A stretch of DNA of 64,000 bases, from assembly GCA_965204545.1 (NCBI GenBank), contig CBDBFA010000003.1:682001-746000 (forward strand), given 5' to 3'. Shown here piece by piece: positions 24,939 through 34,314 of the stretch. The DNA comes from JAABVD01 sp965204545 (GTDB taxonomy: Bacteria; Verrucomicrobiota; Verrucomicrobiia; Opitutales; UBA2995). The notes beneath the pieces were generated by a model. It worked only from the letters and a program-made list of their open reading frames with translations. It was not told where the DNA came from and did no database searches. How positions within the stretch are numbered: position 1 is the first letter of the stretch; every line of letters begins with the position of its first letter. Made by a program: the position numbers and the translations under genes.

Positions 24939-26315
24939 TCATCCTTTTTCAGCTTTTCCGATGAATTCCAGTTCGGGCCACTGCAGGAGTTTGCGGTGAA
25001 GGGTGCGGCGTGAAATTCCCATGAGTCGGGCCGCCTTGGTTCGATTCCCCTTGGCCTTAACCAAAGCCTGGCGCAAGAGGCGCTTTTCATTTTCCTTCAT
25101 GGAAAGGTTTGCCGCTCTGCCGGGATCGATGGTGACGGCGGAATTTCCGTCGAAGAACCGATGGTCCAGGTTGTATTCGGTTAGGGTTCCCCCGCGATGC
25201 AGCACCACGGTATTCTCGGCGAAGTTCCTCAATTCCCGGATATTTCCAGGCCATCGATATCCTTGCAGGATCTTCACTGCGCCAGGATCGATCTGGGGAA
25301 TATTTACGCCATTTTCCTTGGCGTACAACCCGAGGAAGTGATCCAGCAAAAGAAAAATATCTTCCTTGCGCTCGCGCAGGGGCGGAAGGGTTATGGAGAC
25401 CACGTTCAACCGGTAGTAGAGATCTTCGCGGAAATCACCCCTGTCCACGTGGGCCTTTAAATCCCGGTTGGTAGCGCACACCAGGCGCACATCGACCGAT
25501 ATGGATTTGATACTTCCCACACGTTCGAAGGTTCTGGTTTCCAAAAAGCGCAGGAGCTTAATTTGGGTAGAGGCGTCGATCTCTCCAATTTCATCGAGAA
25601 ACAGGGTCCCGCCATGAACCGCTTCAAAGCGCCCAATCCGTTTTCCCACGGCCCCGGTAAAGGCCCCTCTTTCATGTCCGAACAATTCGCTTTCCAATAG
25701 GCTTGCCGGAAGTGCGGCGCAATTGACCGCCAGGAATGGTTTTCGGGATCGATCACTGTTCTGGTGAATGGACTGCGCGATGAGCTCCTTTCCGGTTCCC
25801 GTCTCTCCTTCCAGCAATACCGTGGCCCGGGACGGGGCAACCAGTTGAACCCGGTCTATCACCTCTTTCAGCGCGTCCGAATTGCCAATGATACCCTGGA
25901 AACCGAATTTTCGGTCCAATCTCTGATGCAGGACCCGATTTTCCGATTTGATCTTTTTTGAATTCAAGGCCCGTTTGATGAGAATCTCCAATCGCTCCAG
26001 GTTGACCGGTTTGGTCAGAAAATCGAAGGCCCCGCGCTTCATGGCTTCGACGGCGGTTTCCACATTGCCATAGGCCGTCATCATGATGCAGATCGGCTTG
26101 TGGGGCTGGGAGAGGGCTTCATCGATAACCTTCATGCCCGATTTACCCGACATGCGCAGATCGGTTAAAACCACGTCGAAGGGCTGACTATCCAGCAAAT
26201 TGAAGGCCTGATCGGCGTTGCTGGCCAGGTAAACGTCGTAGGTATCCTCCAAAGCCAACTGCAGCCCTTCCCGGGTATGCTTCTCGTCGTCTACAATGAG
26301 GATGGATGCGGGCAT
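24939..26315 (-). CDS. Sigma-54-dependent response regulator (NtrC family)
   Basis: 458 aa. Receiver domain at 1-120 with phospho-acceptor Asp52 (VVLTDLRM); AAA+ domain with GETGTGKE Walker A, the sigma-54 contact loop GAFTGA and GGTLFLDEIGEI Walker B; a Fis-type helix-turn-helix at the C-terminus (GNRTKAARLMGISRRTLHRK). It activates sigma-54 promoters on phosphorylation. It lies 37 nt after the sensor kinase and 4 nt before the binding-protein gene, so the three are one operon. Confidence 0.95.
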   Translation of the reverse strand: MPASILIVDDEKHTREGLQLALEDTYDVYLASNADQAFNLLDSQPFDVVLTDLRMSGKSGMKVIDEALSQPHKPICIMMTAYGNVETAVEAMKRGAFDFLTKPVNLERLEILIKRALNSKKIKSENRVLHQRLDRKFGFQGIIGNSDALKEVIDRVQLVAPSRATVLLEGETGTGKELIAQSIHQNSDRSRKPFLAVNCAALPASLLESELFGHERGAFTGAVGKRIGRFEAVHGGTLFLDEIGEIDASTQIKLLRFLETRTFERVGSIKSISVDVRLVCATNRDLKAHVDRGDFREDLYYRLNVVSITLPPLRERKEDIFLLLDHFLGLYAKENGVNIPQIDPGAVKILQGYRWPGNIRELRNFAENTVVLHRGGTLTEYNLDHRFFDGNSAVTIDPGRAANLSMKENEKRLLRQALVKAKGNRTKAARLMGISRRTLHRKLLQWPELEFIGKAEKG

Positions 26316-26352
26316 GAAACAACGGTTGGATTGCCGGTTTGGGTGGGAAGGG

Positions 26353-27528
26353 TTATTCCGGCAATAACCGGACCCGGCGGTGTTTCTTGGGAAACTTCAA
26401 GGAAATAACCGTGCCGATGCCGGTTTTACTGTCAATGCCTACTTGGCCTCCATGGTCCCGGAGAATGCGATTGACAATCATCAACCCCAGGCCGCTACCG
26501 GAAGCCTTGGTGGAAAAGTAGGGTTGAAAGACTCTGGACAAATGTTGCGGGTCTATACCACTGCCCGTATCTCCAACGAGAATGTAGAAATAGTCGTCAT
26601 CCGCTTTCAGTTTAAAGGTCAAAAGGCCACCTTCGGTCATGGCTTCGCAGGCATTTTTGATCACGTTGAAAAATACCTGCTTCAGTTGATTGGCGTCCCC
26701 GGTAATCGTGGGCACTTCATTTCCCATCTCGAGGTCAATGGAAATACCTGCATCCCTCAATTCCTGTTCCTGAACCCGCAGGACGGATTCGAGAACTTCG
26801 ACCAGGTTGGTATCCTTCAAATCGAGCGGAGTGGGTCGGATAGCCTCAAGGAAATGGGTGATGATTCCATCGAGCCGCACCACCTCGTCGCTGCAGATAT
26901 CGAGCGAATGCTTCAGCTTACTCCGCGCCTCCCGATCTTCCATCTGTTCGAGCTGGCGCTGAATGAGTTGAAGGTGAATGGTGAGCGAATTGAGTGGATT
27001 TCCCAATTCATGGGCGACACCGGCGGCCAATAGAAAAATGGAGGCCATTTTTTCCGATTCGATCTTTTCCTCGGTTGAAACCACGTCCTTTGTAATGTCA
27101 TTTAAAATCACCACGTAGTGCTTTTCGGCATCCTGTAGTTCTTCGAAAGGGACAATGTAAACCCGCACCATGCGTGGTTCCGGATAGGTCATCTCAATTT
27201 CGCGCGTAACCAGAGCCTGCTCGGAGAACTTAGGCTGCCGGTGGTCGAGATTTATGGCTGGAGCCAGGTCGGGAATCCATTTCCATAAGAGAGCGGACCC
27301 CAAATCGCTTTCACTGATACCGACCATGGCCATGCCTTCCCGGTTGGCATACTGCAAGACGCCATCGGCGGAAATAACCAGGATTCCCTCGCACACGGTG
27401 TTGAAAATTCCCTCGAAAAGTTCCCTCTCCCTGGCCAATCGGCTGGCCAGGTTTTGCAGGTTGGTTTCGTCCAGGTGACTAAGTTGTCCCAGGACTTTGT
27501 CCAACCGGGAATTCCTGATTTCCGTCAT
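26353..27528 (-). CDS. NtrB-like PAS sensor histidine kinase
   Basis: 391 aa from the ATG at 27528; a TTG nine codons upstream is possible. PAS domain at about 35-150 (ELFEGIFNTVCEGILVIS), then a dimerisation/phospho-acceptor domain with AAGVAHELGNPLNSL, and an HATPase domain with the N box (NVIKNACEAM), VGDTGSGID and SGSGLGLMIV. No transmembrane segment is visible, so it is likely cytoplasmic like NtrB. It pairs with the adjacent sigma-54 regulator. The signal it reads is unknown. Confidence 0.93.
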   Translation of the reverse strand: MTEIRNSRLDKVLGQLSHLDETNLQNLASRLARERELFEGIFNTVCEGILVISADGVLQYANREGMAMVGISESDLGSALLWKWIPDLAPAINLDHRQPKFSEQALVTREIEMTYPEPRMVRVYIVPFEELQDAEKHYVVILNDITKDVVSTEEKIESEKMASIFLLAAGVAHELGNPLNSLTIHLQLIQRQLEQMEDREARSKLKHSLDICSDEVVRLDGIITHFLEAIRPTPLDLKDTNLVEVLESVLRVQEQELRDAGISIDLEMGNEVPTITGDANQLKQVFFNVIKNACEAMTEGGLLTFKLKADDDYFYILVGDTGSGIDPQHLSRVFQPYFSTKASGSGLGLMIVNRILRDHGGQVGIDSKTGIGTVISLKFPKKHRRVRLLPE

Positions 27529-27646
27529 TGCTGCAGAAGGTGATGCCCTTGGCAAAAGCTGCCTGGGAAAGCCTTGTCCATACTCCTATTGAACGCGGGT
27601 TTTTATAAAGTTGCCAAGTTTTTTACGGCTCCACACAGTCCCACCC

Positions 27647-28393
27647 ATGATGCGGAAGGACCAAGCCAATACGGTTGGAAAACGTGAAAACCTTCTGGTG
27701 AGCGTGATTTGCAACCTCGTCATCCCCTTGTTGATTCTGACCAAATTGAGTACGCCGGATCGTTTGGGTCCGGTGGTGGCGCTTTGCCTGGGATTGGCCT
27801 TCCCCCTGGGTTACGGCATCTGGGATCTGATAAACCGCAAGCAACTCAATTTTGTTTCGGTGTTGGGTGTCATAAGTGTGGGTTTAAGCGGCACATTCGG
27901 TCTGGTTCAGGTCGACCCGTTCTGGTTTGCCATCAAGGAAGCCTCCGTGCCCTTGGCCATCGGCATCATGGTGTTGCTGACCTTTCGCAGCAAGAGGCCG
28001 CTGATAAGAACCTTCCTCTATAATCCCCAGATCCTGAACACCCGACTGATCGATGAGCGCCTGCAAGCAACCGGCTCGCAGCGGGCATTCGACAAGGTTT
28101 TTTCCATCTGCAACAAGTTGTTGATTTTCTCCTTCCTGTTCAGCGCCGTGCTCAACTACCTGTTGGCACGCATGATGGTTACGGCCCACCCGGCCGATGA
28201 TCTGGTGGCGTTCAATGCGCAGCTCGGCAAAATGAATTTCATGAGCTGGTTCGTAATCGCCCTTCCCAGCGCCCTTATCATGATGATTGCCCTGTGGAAA
28301 CTGGTTACGGGACTCGGGCAACTCACCGGCCTGAGGCTGGAAGAAATGTTACAGGAAGCGCCAAAGAAGAAGGGAAAGGGAAGGAACCGATGA
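27647..28393 (+). CDS. VC0807-like integral membrane protein
   Basis: 248 aa, starting at one of two adjacent ATGs (27647, 27650). About six hydrophobic segments are visible, including LLVSVICNLVIPLLILTKL, VVALCLGLAFPLGYGIW, LAIGIMVLLTF and ALIMMIALWKLVTGL. The arrangement, with a central DERLQATGSQRAFDKVF loop, resembles VC0807-family proteins of unknown function. It diverges from the sensor kinase and converges on gltA. Confidence 0.65.
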   Translation: MMRKDQANTVGKRENLLVSVICNLVIPLLILTKLSTPDRLGPVVALCLGLAFPLGYGIWDLINRKQLNFVSVLGVISVGLSGTFGLVQVDPFWFAIKEASVPLAIGIMVLLTFRSKRPLIRTFLYNPQILNTRLIDERLQATGSQRAFDKVFSICNKLLIFSFLFSAVLNYLLARMMVTAHPADDLVAFNAQLGKMNFMSWFVIALPSALIMMIALWKLVTGLGQLTGLRLEEMLQEAPKKKGKGRNR

Positions 28394-28426
28394 GAATCGC
28401 GGGCCGGCGGCAAGAACAGGGAGGAA

Positions 28427-29713
28427 TTATCCGCGATCCTCTACCGGAATATAGGTTTGGTTGACGAGACCAGTGTAAATTTGACGCGGCCGGTGGATGC
28501 GGATGGTTGTGGCAATTTCCCTCCAATTGGCAATCCAACCCGGAAGTCGCCCCATAGCGAACATGACGGTGAACATCTCCACTGGTATGCCGATGGCTTT
28601 CAGGATGAGGCCGCTGTAAAAATCTACGTTCGGATAGAGTTTTCTCTCGATAAAATAGCTGTCTTTCAGGGCCGCTTCTTCCAGTCGCTTGGCAATTTCC
28701 AACAAGGGATCGGCATGCCCCAGGCTATTCAACAGTTTTTCGGTAGCGGCGCCGAGGATCTTGGCACGAGGATCGTAGTTCTTGTAAACGCGGTGGCCAA
28801 ACCCCATCAGCCGGGCCTTGCCCGTTTTGGCCGCTTCAATAAACTTGCTGCCGTCGTCGCCGGAAAGGTGGATGTCCAGCAGCATTTTTACCACTGCGGT
28901 ATTGGCTCCACCGTGTAGGGGCCCCCAAAGGGCGGAAACCCCGGCCGCCACCGAGGCGAACAGGTTGGCGCCTCCGCTGGCAACCATTCGCACGGTAGAC
29001 GTCGAACAGTTTTGTTCGTGGTCGGTATGCAGCAGTAAAAACAGATCGAGGGCGTTGGCCACCTCGGGCGCCGGTTCATAGGGGGCATAAGGCTCGCTGA
29101 ACATCATGTGCAGGAAGTTTTCCACATAGCTGTTATCCTTGCGCGGCCAGACAAAAGGCAGCCCCTCCTTCATGCGGTAGGTCATGGCTGCGATGTTGCG
29201 CACTTTCGAGATGAGCCGGCAAGCCGCTTCATCGAAGTGTTCCAGATCCTGCTGACGGTTATTGGAGGCCATTTCGGGATGGTGACAACCAAGGGCATTG
29301 AGCATGGAACCGAGCACGGCCATGGGATGAGCGTCCCGCGGAAATCCTCGGAAATGATTGCGGAAGTCTTCGTGCAGTTGGGCATTTTGGGCGATCCGGG
29401 AGCGGAAGGCATCCGATTCCTCCTTAGTGGGTAAATGCCCGTAGATTACCAGATAGGCTGTGCTGAGAAAGGAACTCTTCCCTGCCAACTCCTCTATGGG
29501 AATCCCGCGGTGGCGCAAAATACCCTGTTCTCCGTTAACGAAAGTGATGTCGCTGAGGCAGGATCCCGTGTTTCCAAAACCTTCATCAAAGGCAATGTAT
29601 CCCGTATCGGCTCTCAGTTTTCTAATGTCGACGGATTTCTCTCCCTCAGTCCCGGAAATTACCGGATACTCGTGGCTTTCTCCCTCAATGGTAATGATGG
29701 CGGTTTCAGACAT
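28427..29713 (-). CDS. gltA: Citrate synthase (type II)
   Basis: Condenses acetyl-CoA and oxaloacetate to citrate, entry to the TCA cycle. 428 aa, the length of the hexameric NADH-sensitive bacterial type. Catalytic region: WGPLHGGANTAVVKML and GFGHRVYKNYDPRAK give the two active-site His, and PNVDFYSGL the Asp. It lies 54 nt downstream of hisH on the same strand, without a clear metabolic link. Confidence 0.96.
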   Translation of the reverse strand: MSETAIITIEGESHEYPVISGTEGEKSVDIRKLRADTGYIAFDEGFGNTGSCLSDITFVNGEQGILRHRGIPIEELAGKSSFLSTAYLVIYGHLPTKEESDAFRSRIAQNAQLHEDFRNHFRGFPRDAHPMAVLGSMLNALGCHHPEMASNNRQQDLEHFDEAACRLISKVRNIAAMTYRMKEGLPFVWPRKDNSYVENFLHMMFSEPYAPYEPAPEVANALDLFLLLHTDHEQNCSTSTVRMVASGGANLFASVAAGVSALWGPLHGGANTAVVKMLLDIHLSGDDGSKFIEAAKTGKARLMGFGHRVYKNYDPRAKILGAATEKLLNSLGHADPLLEIAKRLEEAALKDSYFIERKLYPNVDFYSGLILKAIGIPVEMFTVMFAMGRLPGWIANWREIATTIRIHRPRQIYTGLVNQTYIPVEDRG

Positions 29714-29767
29714 AAACGATTTCGGTTAGCAGTATTGCGATTTGCTCCCAAGGATAGTCGAAGCGGG

Positions 29768-30397
29768 TTAATGATTTTCAACCAAATTCAGAAAATTTTT
29801 ATATAACCGGAGTCCTTTGTCCTGACTTTTTTCGGGGTGGAACTGCGTTGCGACGCAATTTCCCACTTTTATCCCACTGGCGAAGGGCATTCCATATTCC
29901 GTCTTGAAAAACACCGACTCCTCTTCTTCCGGAGCTACAAAGTAACTGTGGACAAAATAAAACTGGTCCTTCCCCGAAACCAGCCCCGCCGCAATGGGGT
30001 CCTTCGGGTTCTTCAGAACGACGGAATTCCACCCCATGTGGGGCACTTTAAATTCCGGCGGCAGGCGAAATCGCTTAACCGATCCGGGAAAAATCCCCAG
30101 GCCGCGAACATCCCCTTCCTCAGAGTAGTCGTAAAGGGCCTGGAAACCCAGGCAAACCCCAAAAAAGGGACGATCATCGGCAATCCAACCCTTGACCGCA
30201 TCCACTAGGGAACAGGCCTTCAGACCATCCATGCAATCGCCCAATGCGCCAACGCCGGGCAATATCAAGCCTTGGACCCCACTCAGGCCCTCCGGCCCAA
30301 AAATCAGGTCCACTTCGGCTCTGCAGGCTTCGAATGCCTTGCACACGCTGCGGAGGTTGCCCAGGCCGTAGTCGATGACAGCTACCCTTGGTTTCAT
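29768..30397 (-). CDS. hisH: Imidazole glycerol phosphate synthase glutamine amidotransferase subunit
   Basis: Releases ammonia from glutamine for HisF in histidine synthesis. 209 aa. Class I amidotransferase triad: FFGVCLGFQALYD holds the nucleophilic Cys; the His/Glu pair is in the C-terminal CVATQFHPEKSQ. VIDYGLGNLRSV at the N-terminus is typical. The partner hisF, and hisA, are not in this window. 11 nt after hisB. Confidence 0.96.
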   Translation of the reverse strand: MKPRVAVIDYGLGNLRSVCKAFEACRAEVDLIFGPEGLSGVQGLILPGVGALGDCMDGLKACSLVDAVKGWIADDRPFFGVCLGFQALYDYSEEGDVRGLGIFPGSVKRFRLPPEFKVPHMGWNSVVLKNPKDPIAAGLVSGKDQFYFVHSYFVAPEEEESVFFKTEYGMPFASGIKVGNCVATQFHPEKSQDKGLRLYKNFLNLVENH

Positions 30398-30408
30398 GAC
30401 GGGTGGAT

Positions 30409-31008
30409 TCAGGATAGCAAATCCTTGGTCGAAGGAATCTCGCCTTCGATCCGGCTGTCAATAGCCGTGGCGGCATCCAGGGCCCGGCCAAAACATTTGA
30501 ATATCGCTTCCAATATATGGTGCGGTTCATCGCCGTATTCCAGCGCAAGGTGAATATTGGCGCCGAGTCCATTAACCAAGGCCTGAAAAAATTCCCGAAT
30601 CAGGATGATGTTGAAATCCCGAATGTAATTTGAGGGAGAATCCACCTGATAAGACAGGTAGGGACGGTTACTCAAATCGATGGCCGCGCGGGCCAGGGAT
30701 TCGTCCATGGGAACCATGAAGAAACCATAGCGCCGAATGCCCAACTTCTCCCCAAGCGCCTGTTTAATGGCTTGGCCCAAAACGATACCGGTATCCTCAA
30801 CCGTGTGGTGATAGTCGACATTCAGGTCGCCTGAGGCCCTCAAAGTCAGGTCGAAAAGCCCGTGTTTGCTGAAAAGGCAAAGCATATGGTCGAAGAATGG
30901 TATCCCCGTATCCACCTCATACCTGCCGCTACCATCCAGATTGATGGCAACGGTAATATCCGTTTCCGCGGTTTTGCGATTAAGGGTAACTATGCGCTGT
31001 TCTGCCAT
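30409..31008 (-). CDS. hisB: Imidazoleglycerol-phosphate dehydratase
   Basis: Dehydrates imidazole glycerol phosphate to imidazole acetol phosphate. 199 aa, the monofunctional form without a histidinol phosphatase domain. Metal-binding His motifs are GIPFFDHML, DYHHTVEDTG and, near the end, EYGDEPHHILEAIFKC. The start overlaps the end of hisC by 19 nt. Confidence 0.96.
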   Translation of the reverse strand: MAEQRIVTLNRKTAETDITVAINLDGSGRYEVDTGIPFFDHMLCLFSKHGLFDLTLRASGDLNVDYHHTVEDTGIVLGQAIKQALGEKLGIRRYGFFMVPMDESLARAAIDLSNRPYLSYQVDSPSNYIRDFNIILIREFFQALVNGLGANIHLALEYGDEPHHILEAIFKCFGRALDAATAIDSRIEGEIPSTKDLLS

Positions 31009-32093
31009 TGATCGAAAGCCTCACTAATAATTTGCATCTGGTTTTCCGAACCGATGCTGATTCTCAAAAAGGAATGCGTTAAAGGATCGTTTCCGAAATA
31101 GCGAACCAGAATTTTTTTGCCGTAGAGGAAGTCATAGAGGGATCGGGCCACTGGCGGACCCGTATTCCCCCTGGAATCCTTTGGCTCGGTAAACAGGTAA
31201 TTGGCTTGGGAGGGATAGGTAAACCATCCTCTGTCCTGCAATGAGCTAAAGTGCCGATCCCGCGTCCGCTTGATTTTCTGCGCCAGGTCCCGGTAATAGC
31301 CTCCATCCGAGAGTGCGGCCAGACCGGCCAACTGGGACAAGGTATTTACATTGTAACTGTCGCGGATTTTGTCCAACAACTCGACAATTTCGGGATTTCC
31401 CAGCAAAAAACCAATGCGCATCCCGGCAAGGCAGTGGGATTTGGAGAAAGTTCGGGTAATGCAAAGGTTTTCGTGCCTGGTCAGCAAACCAATGGCATCT
31501 TCATCGGCAAAAGGGGCATAGGCTTCGTCCACAACCAACACCCCGCCGAAACGGTTTAACAGGGCCTCGACGGACCCCGTGGAAATGCCCACTCCCGTGG
31601 GCGCGTTGGGCGAGGTGAGGAAAAAGATATTGGCTCCGCATTCCGCGATGGCAGAGATCGGCAGTCCCATGGTTCGGTTGTACCTGAGTTTCGCCCTGGC
31701 CGCGTTTTGCATGCTCTGCAATACCGGATAGAGGGAGTAGCTCGGGGCCATGTATCCCACCGGACGATCCCGGTCGGCAAATGCGCGAACCAACAAATTC
31801 AAGACTTCATCCGAACCGTTCCCGACAAAGGCCCATTCCGGACCGGGGAGGCCGAAAAACAGGGCCAGCTGTTCCCGTAAGGCAGCGCATCCGGGATCAG
31901 GATAGGTTTTCAGCCCATCACCGGTCGACTTGCGAATGACTTCCTCCACAAGCGGGCTGGGTGGATAAGGATTCTCGTTGGTATTGAGTTTGATCCATCC
32001 CGAATCCCCGGGCTGTTTTCCCGGCACATAGGCATCCAGGGCCCGCACGTGCGGGAGCGCCCGGTCGCTAACAGACGGGTTGGGATTCTTCAT
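30990..32093 (-). CDS. hisC: Histidinol-phosphate aminotransferase
   Basis: PLP enzyme of histidine biosynthesis. 367 aa from the ATG at 32093; the frame is open 28 codons further upstream, into hisD, but the family N-terminus (WIKLNTNENPYPPSP) fits the shorter start. Cofactor lysine is in TRTFSKSHCLAGMRIG; FLTSPNAPTG and VVDEAYAPFA are also visible. It follows hisD by 16 nt. Confidence 0.95.
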   Translation of the reverse strand: MKNPNPSVSDRALPHVRALDAYVPGKQPGDSGWIKLNTNENPYPPSPLVEEVIRKSTGDGLKTYPDPGCAALREQLALFFGLPGPEWAFVGNGSDEVLNLLVRAFADRDRPVGYMAPSYSLYPVLQSMQNAARAKLRYNRTMGLPISAIAECGANIFFLTSPNAPTGVGISTGSVEALLNRFGGVLVVDEAYAPFADEDAIGLLTRHENLCITRTFSKSHCLAGMRIGFLLGNPEIVELLDKIRDSYNVNTLSQLAGLAALSDGGYYRDLAQKIKRTRDRHFSSLQDRGWFTYPSQANYLFTEPKDSRGNTGPPVARSLYDFLYGKKILVRYFGNDPLTHSFLRISIGSENQMQIISEAFDQWQNSA

Positions 32094-32109
32094 GATGGGG
32101 CAAAAAGGG

Positions 32110-33405
32110 TTATTCCGCCCGAATAGAAACAGATCTCCCGTGCGCGTCGAGGTTTTCCATTCTGGCGAAAGCCTCAACCGTGGGAGCGGCTTTGATCACT
32201 TCCGGCTTTCCGTAACGCACCACGCTGCTCCTACGGAAAAAGTCCCGCACGGTCAGTCCGCTGGAGAACCGCCCGGCCCGGCCGGTTGGAAGTTCGTGAC
32301 TGGGCCCGGCGGTAAAATCACCCAAGGCGGTGGCGGTAAAATTGCCCTGCATGATCGCCCCGGCAGTCGTAATGCGGCGCGTCATCCCGGCAACGGCCTC
32401 GTTATCCACTTGCAACTGGAGGTGTTCCGGGGCGACAAAATTCGCCACTTCCACCGCCGCATCGAGGTGAGGCGCCTCGACCAGGGCAAAATTCGTTTCG
32501 AGAACTTTTTCAATCGCCTCCCGGTGGGTCAAGCGAAGCACCTGTGCGGCCATGGCTCTTTCAACTTCCGCGGAAATTTTCCCGGAAGTTGACACCAGAT
32601 AGATTTTTTCTTTTCCCGAGCCATGTTCGGCTTGGGCCAGCAAATCGGCCGCAACAAACTGCGGTTCCGCCTGGAAATCCGCGATCACCATCAATTCACT
32701 GGGGCCCGGCAAAAGGTCAATTCCCACCTTCCCGAACAATTGGCGCTTGGCTTCGTTGACAAAGGCGTTGCCCGGACCAAAAATCTTGTCCACCGGGGGA
32801 ACGGATTCAGTCCCGTAGGCCATGGCTGCCACGGCTTGGGCGCCACCCGCCTTGTAGACCTCATCCACCCCGCAAAGCGACAACACCCCGGCCATGGCGG
32901 GGGCGATTGTGCCTCCTCTGTCGGGAGGGGTGCAGACACAAATTTGCCCCACATTTGCTATTTTGGCCAAGGTAGTGGTCATGATGACAGTGGAAACCAA
33001 GGGAACGCTGCCTCCCGGAACATAAATCCCCACACGGCGGATCGGATAGTAGCGTTCTCCCACCATGGCGCCGTGCGGGTTTTTTCCAGTCCAATTTTCA
33101 GGAATTGATTGACGGTTGAAGGACTCGACGCAACGAATCGATTCGCCGACAGCCCGTTGATCCCCGGGGGAAAGACCCTGCACACCATGCTCCAGTTCCT
33201 CGGGGGATAATCGAATCGATTCGGCTGAGATGGGGGCGCCATCCAGTTTGGCGGTCAGTTCGAAGAGGGCCCGGTCTCCCCGCTTGGCAACGGCTTGCAG
33301 AATGTCGGTCACCACAGCCTCCACCTCGGCGGAACCGGAGGCGCCTTCGGCAAAAGACTGCAACTGTTTAAAAAATCCGGCCGATTCGTACTGGTACTTG
33401 GCCAT
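32110..33405 (-). CDS. hisD: Histidinol dehydrogenase
   Basis: Oxidises histidinol to histidine with two NAD in a zinc-dependent reaction. 431 aa. Visible: VPGGSVPLVSTVIMTTTLAK, IFGPGNAFVNEAKR, LLAQAEHGSGKE and SHELPTGRAGRFSSGL, which hold the zinc ligands and catalytic His. First his gene of the run hisD-hisC-hisB-hisH and 3 nt downstream of a LolA-like exported protein gene. Confidence 0.96.
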   Translation of the reverse strand: MAKYQYESAGFFKQLQSFAEGASGSAEVEAVVTDILQAVAKRGDRALFELTAKLDGAPISAESIRLSPEELEHGVQGLSPGDQRAVGESIRCVESFNRQSIPENWTGKNPHGAMVGERYYPIRRVGIYVPGGSVPLVSTVIMTTTLAKIANVGQICVCTPPDRGGTIAPAMAGVLSLCGVDEVYKAGGAQAVAAMAYGTESVPPVDKIFGPGNAFVNEAKRQLFGKVGIDLLPGPSELMVIADFQAEPQFVAADLLAQAEHGSGKEKIYLVSTSGKISAEVERAMAAQVLRLTHREAIEKVLETNFALVEAPHLDAAVEVANFVAPEHLQLQVDNEAVAGMTRRITTAGAIMQGNFTATALGDFTAGPSHELPTGRAGRFSSGLTVRDFFRRSSVVRYGKPEVIKAAPTVEAFARMENLDAHGRSVSIRAE

Positions 33406-33408
33406 CGG

Positions 33409-34191
33409 TTACTTTTGCTTGAGCCCGGGAAGAGGGGGCAAGGTAAACAGTGAATCGTCCAATACGGGATTCACCTGAATTTCATCAAAGGAAATCCGGT
33501 GCACTTCGTTCCCTTTCCGGAAAGTGGTCAAGGTGCGGGGAAAGCGAATTCCACCGGCTACTATCTCGCCCCCTTCCACGATGCGTTCTCCGGTCTCGAC
33601 TTCGGTCAGGACAAGCTGTCCGGTCGTTTCCTCGATGTAGCGAAGATAATATACTTTTCCATAGGAAACTTTAACGCGGTGAACCTTCAGACCATCGTAG
33701 TCATTCCGGTCCAGGTATTCCACCTTGCGCCATCGGTTCGAAAAGGGAAAAAAGAAGTACAAATTTTCAAAAGTGGAGGCCCTAATGCGTCGAAGCGCCT
33801 CGGCCGTGTGAGGTATGAGGTTGTAACGGTTGGGGGTTTTTTTGTTGTACACCTTGGTCCAGGCCTCGTAGTCATTTAGCCCGATTTCGCGAACCAATTT
33901 ATCCCCGACGAAAACCTGGCGTTGCTTATAGGGTTTTTTCAAAACAATCTCGATGGTGTTCGACTTGCCCGTAACCGTGGTTATGGTGCCGGTGAACCGC
34001 AGGGATTGCACTCCGTTCAGCTTGGCTTCACTGCCCAGACGCTTGCGGGCCTTGGCCAAAACCGCCTCCGCTTCGGGATCACCCGCCGTCACAAAAAGAG
34101 GTAAACAGAAGAGCCCCAATACAAGAAGGATCGAGGTTCTCATCCAAAGCGTGGCCGGCTGTATTCTGGAAAATGCCCGGTTTTTTTCCAT
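33409..34191 (-). CDS. Exported LolA-like / outer-membrane lipoprotein-sorting-like protein
   Basis: 260 aa, or 244 if it starts at the ATG at 34143. The latter start gives a classical signal peptide (MRTSILLVLGLFCLPLFV ending in TAG). The mature part resembles the half-barrel of LolA/LolB-type proteins: AVLAKARKRLGSEAKLNGVQ, LRFTGTI, YKQRQVFVGDKLVREI, SFDEIQVNPVLDDSLFTLP. It may bind lipid or lipoprotein in the periplasm. It is only 3 nt from hisD, so the his genes share its transcript. Confidence 0.7.
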   Translation of the reverse strand: MEKNRAFSRIQPATLWMRTSILLVLGLFCLPLFVTAGDPEAEAVLAKARKRLGSEAKLNGVQSLRFTGTITTVTGKSNTIEIVLKKPYKQRQVFVGDKLVREIGLNDYEAWTKVYNKKTPNRYNLIPHTAEALRRIRASTFENLYFFFPFSNRWRKVEYLDRNDYDGLKVHRVKVSYGKVYYLRYIEETTGQLVLTEVETGERIVEGGEIVAGGIRFPRTLTTFRKGNEVHRISFDEIQVNPVLDDSLFTLPPLPGLKQK

Positions 34192-34260
34192 ATCGGCAAA
34201 TAGAGGCAGGGTTATAGGACTGGAATATTCATTCGATGTTCAATCCAATTTTTCCTGCCG

Positions 34261-34276
34261 CATCCGAATTCGGATG
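34261..34276. promoter_or_regulatory. Perfect 16-bp palindrome between guaA and the LolA-like/his run
   Basis: CATCCGAATTCGGATG reads the same on both strands. It lies 38 nt after the guaA stop and 70 nt before the next start. It could be a dimeric regulator site or a hairpin at the end of the guaA transcript; a TATAAC sequence about 20 nt before the start of the LolA-like gene may be a -10 box. Confidence 0.4.
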
Positions 34277-34314
34277 TTTCCGGTTGATTCGACTTCGTTC
34301 CCGCGGGCGCGGTT

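Noticed and set aside
24935..25090. Longer start for the binding-protein gene overlapping the response regulator
   Set aside because: The extra 52 residues have no signal-peptide logic; the GTG at 24934 has a Shine-Dalgarno and an ideal signal peptide.
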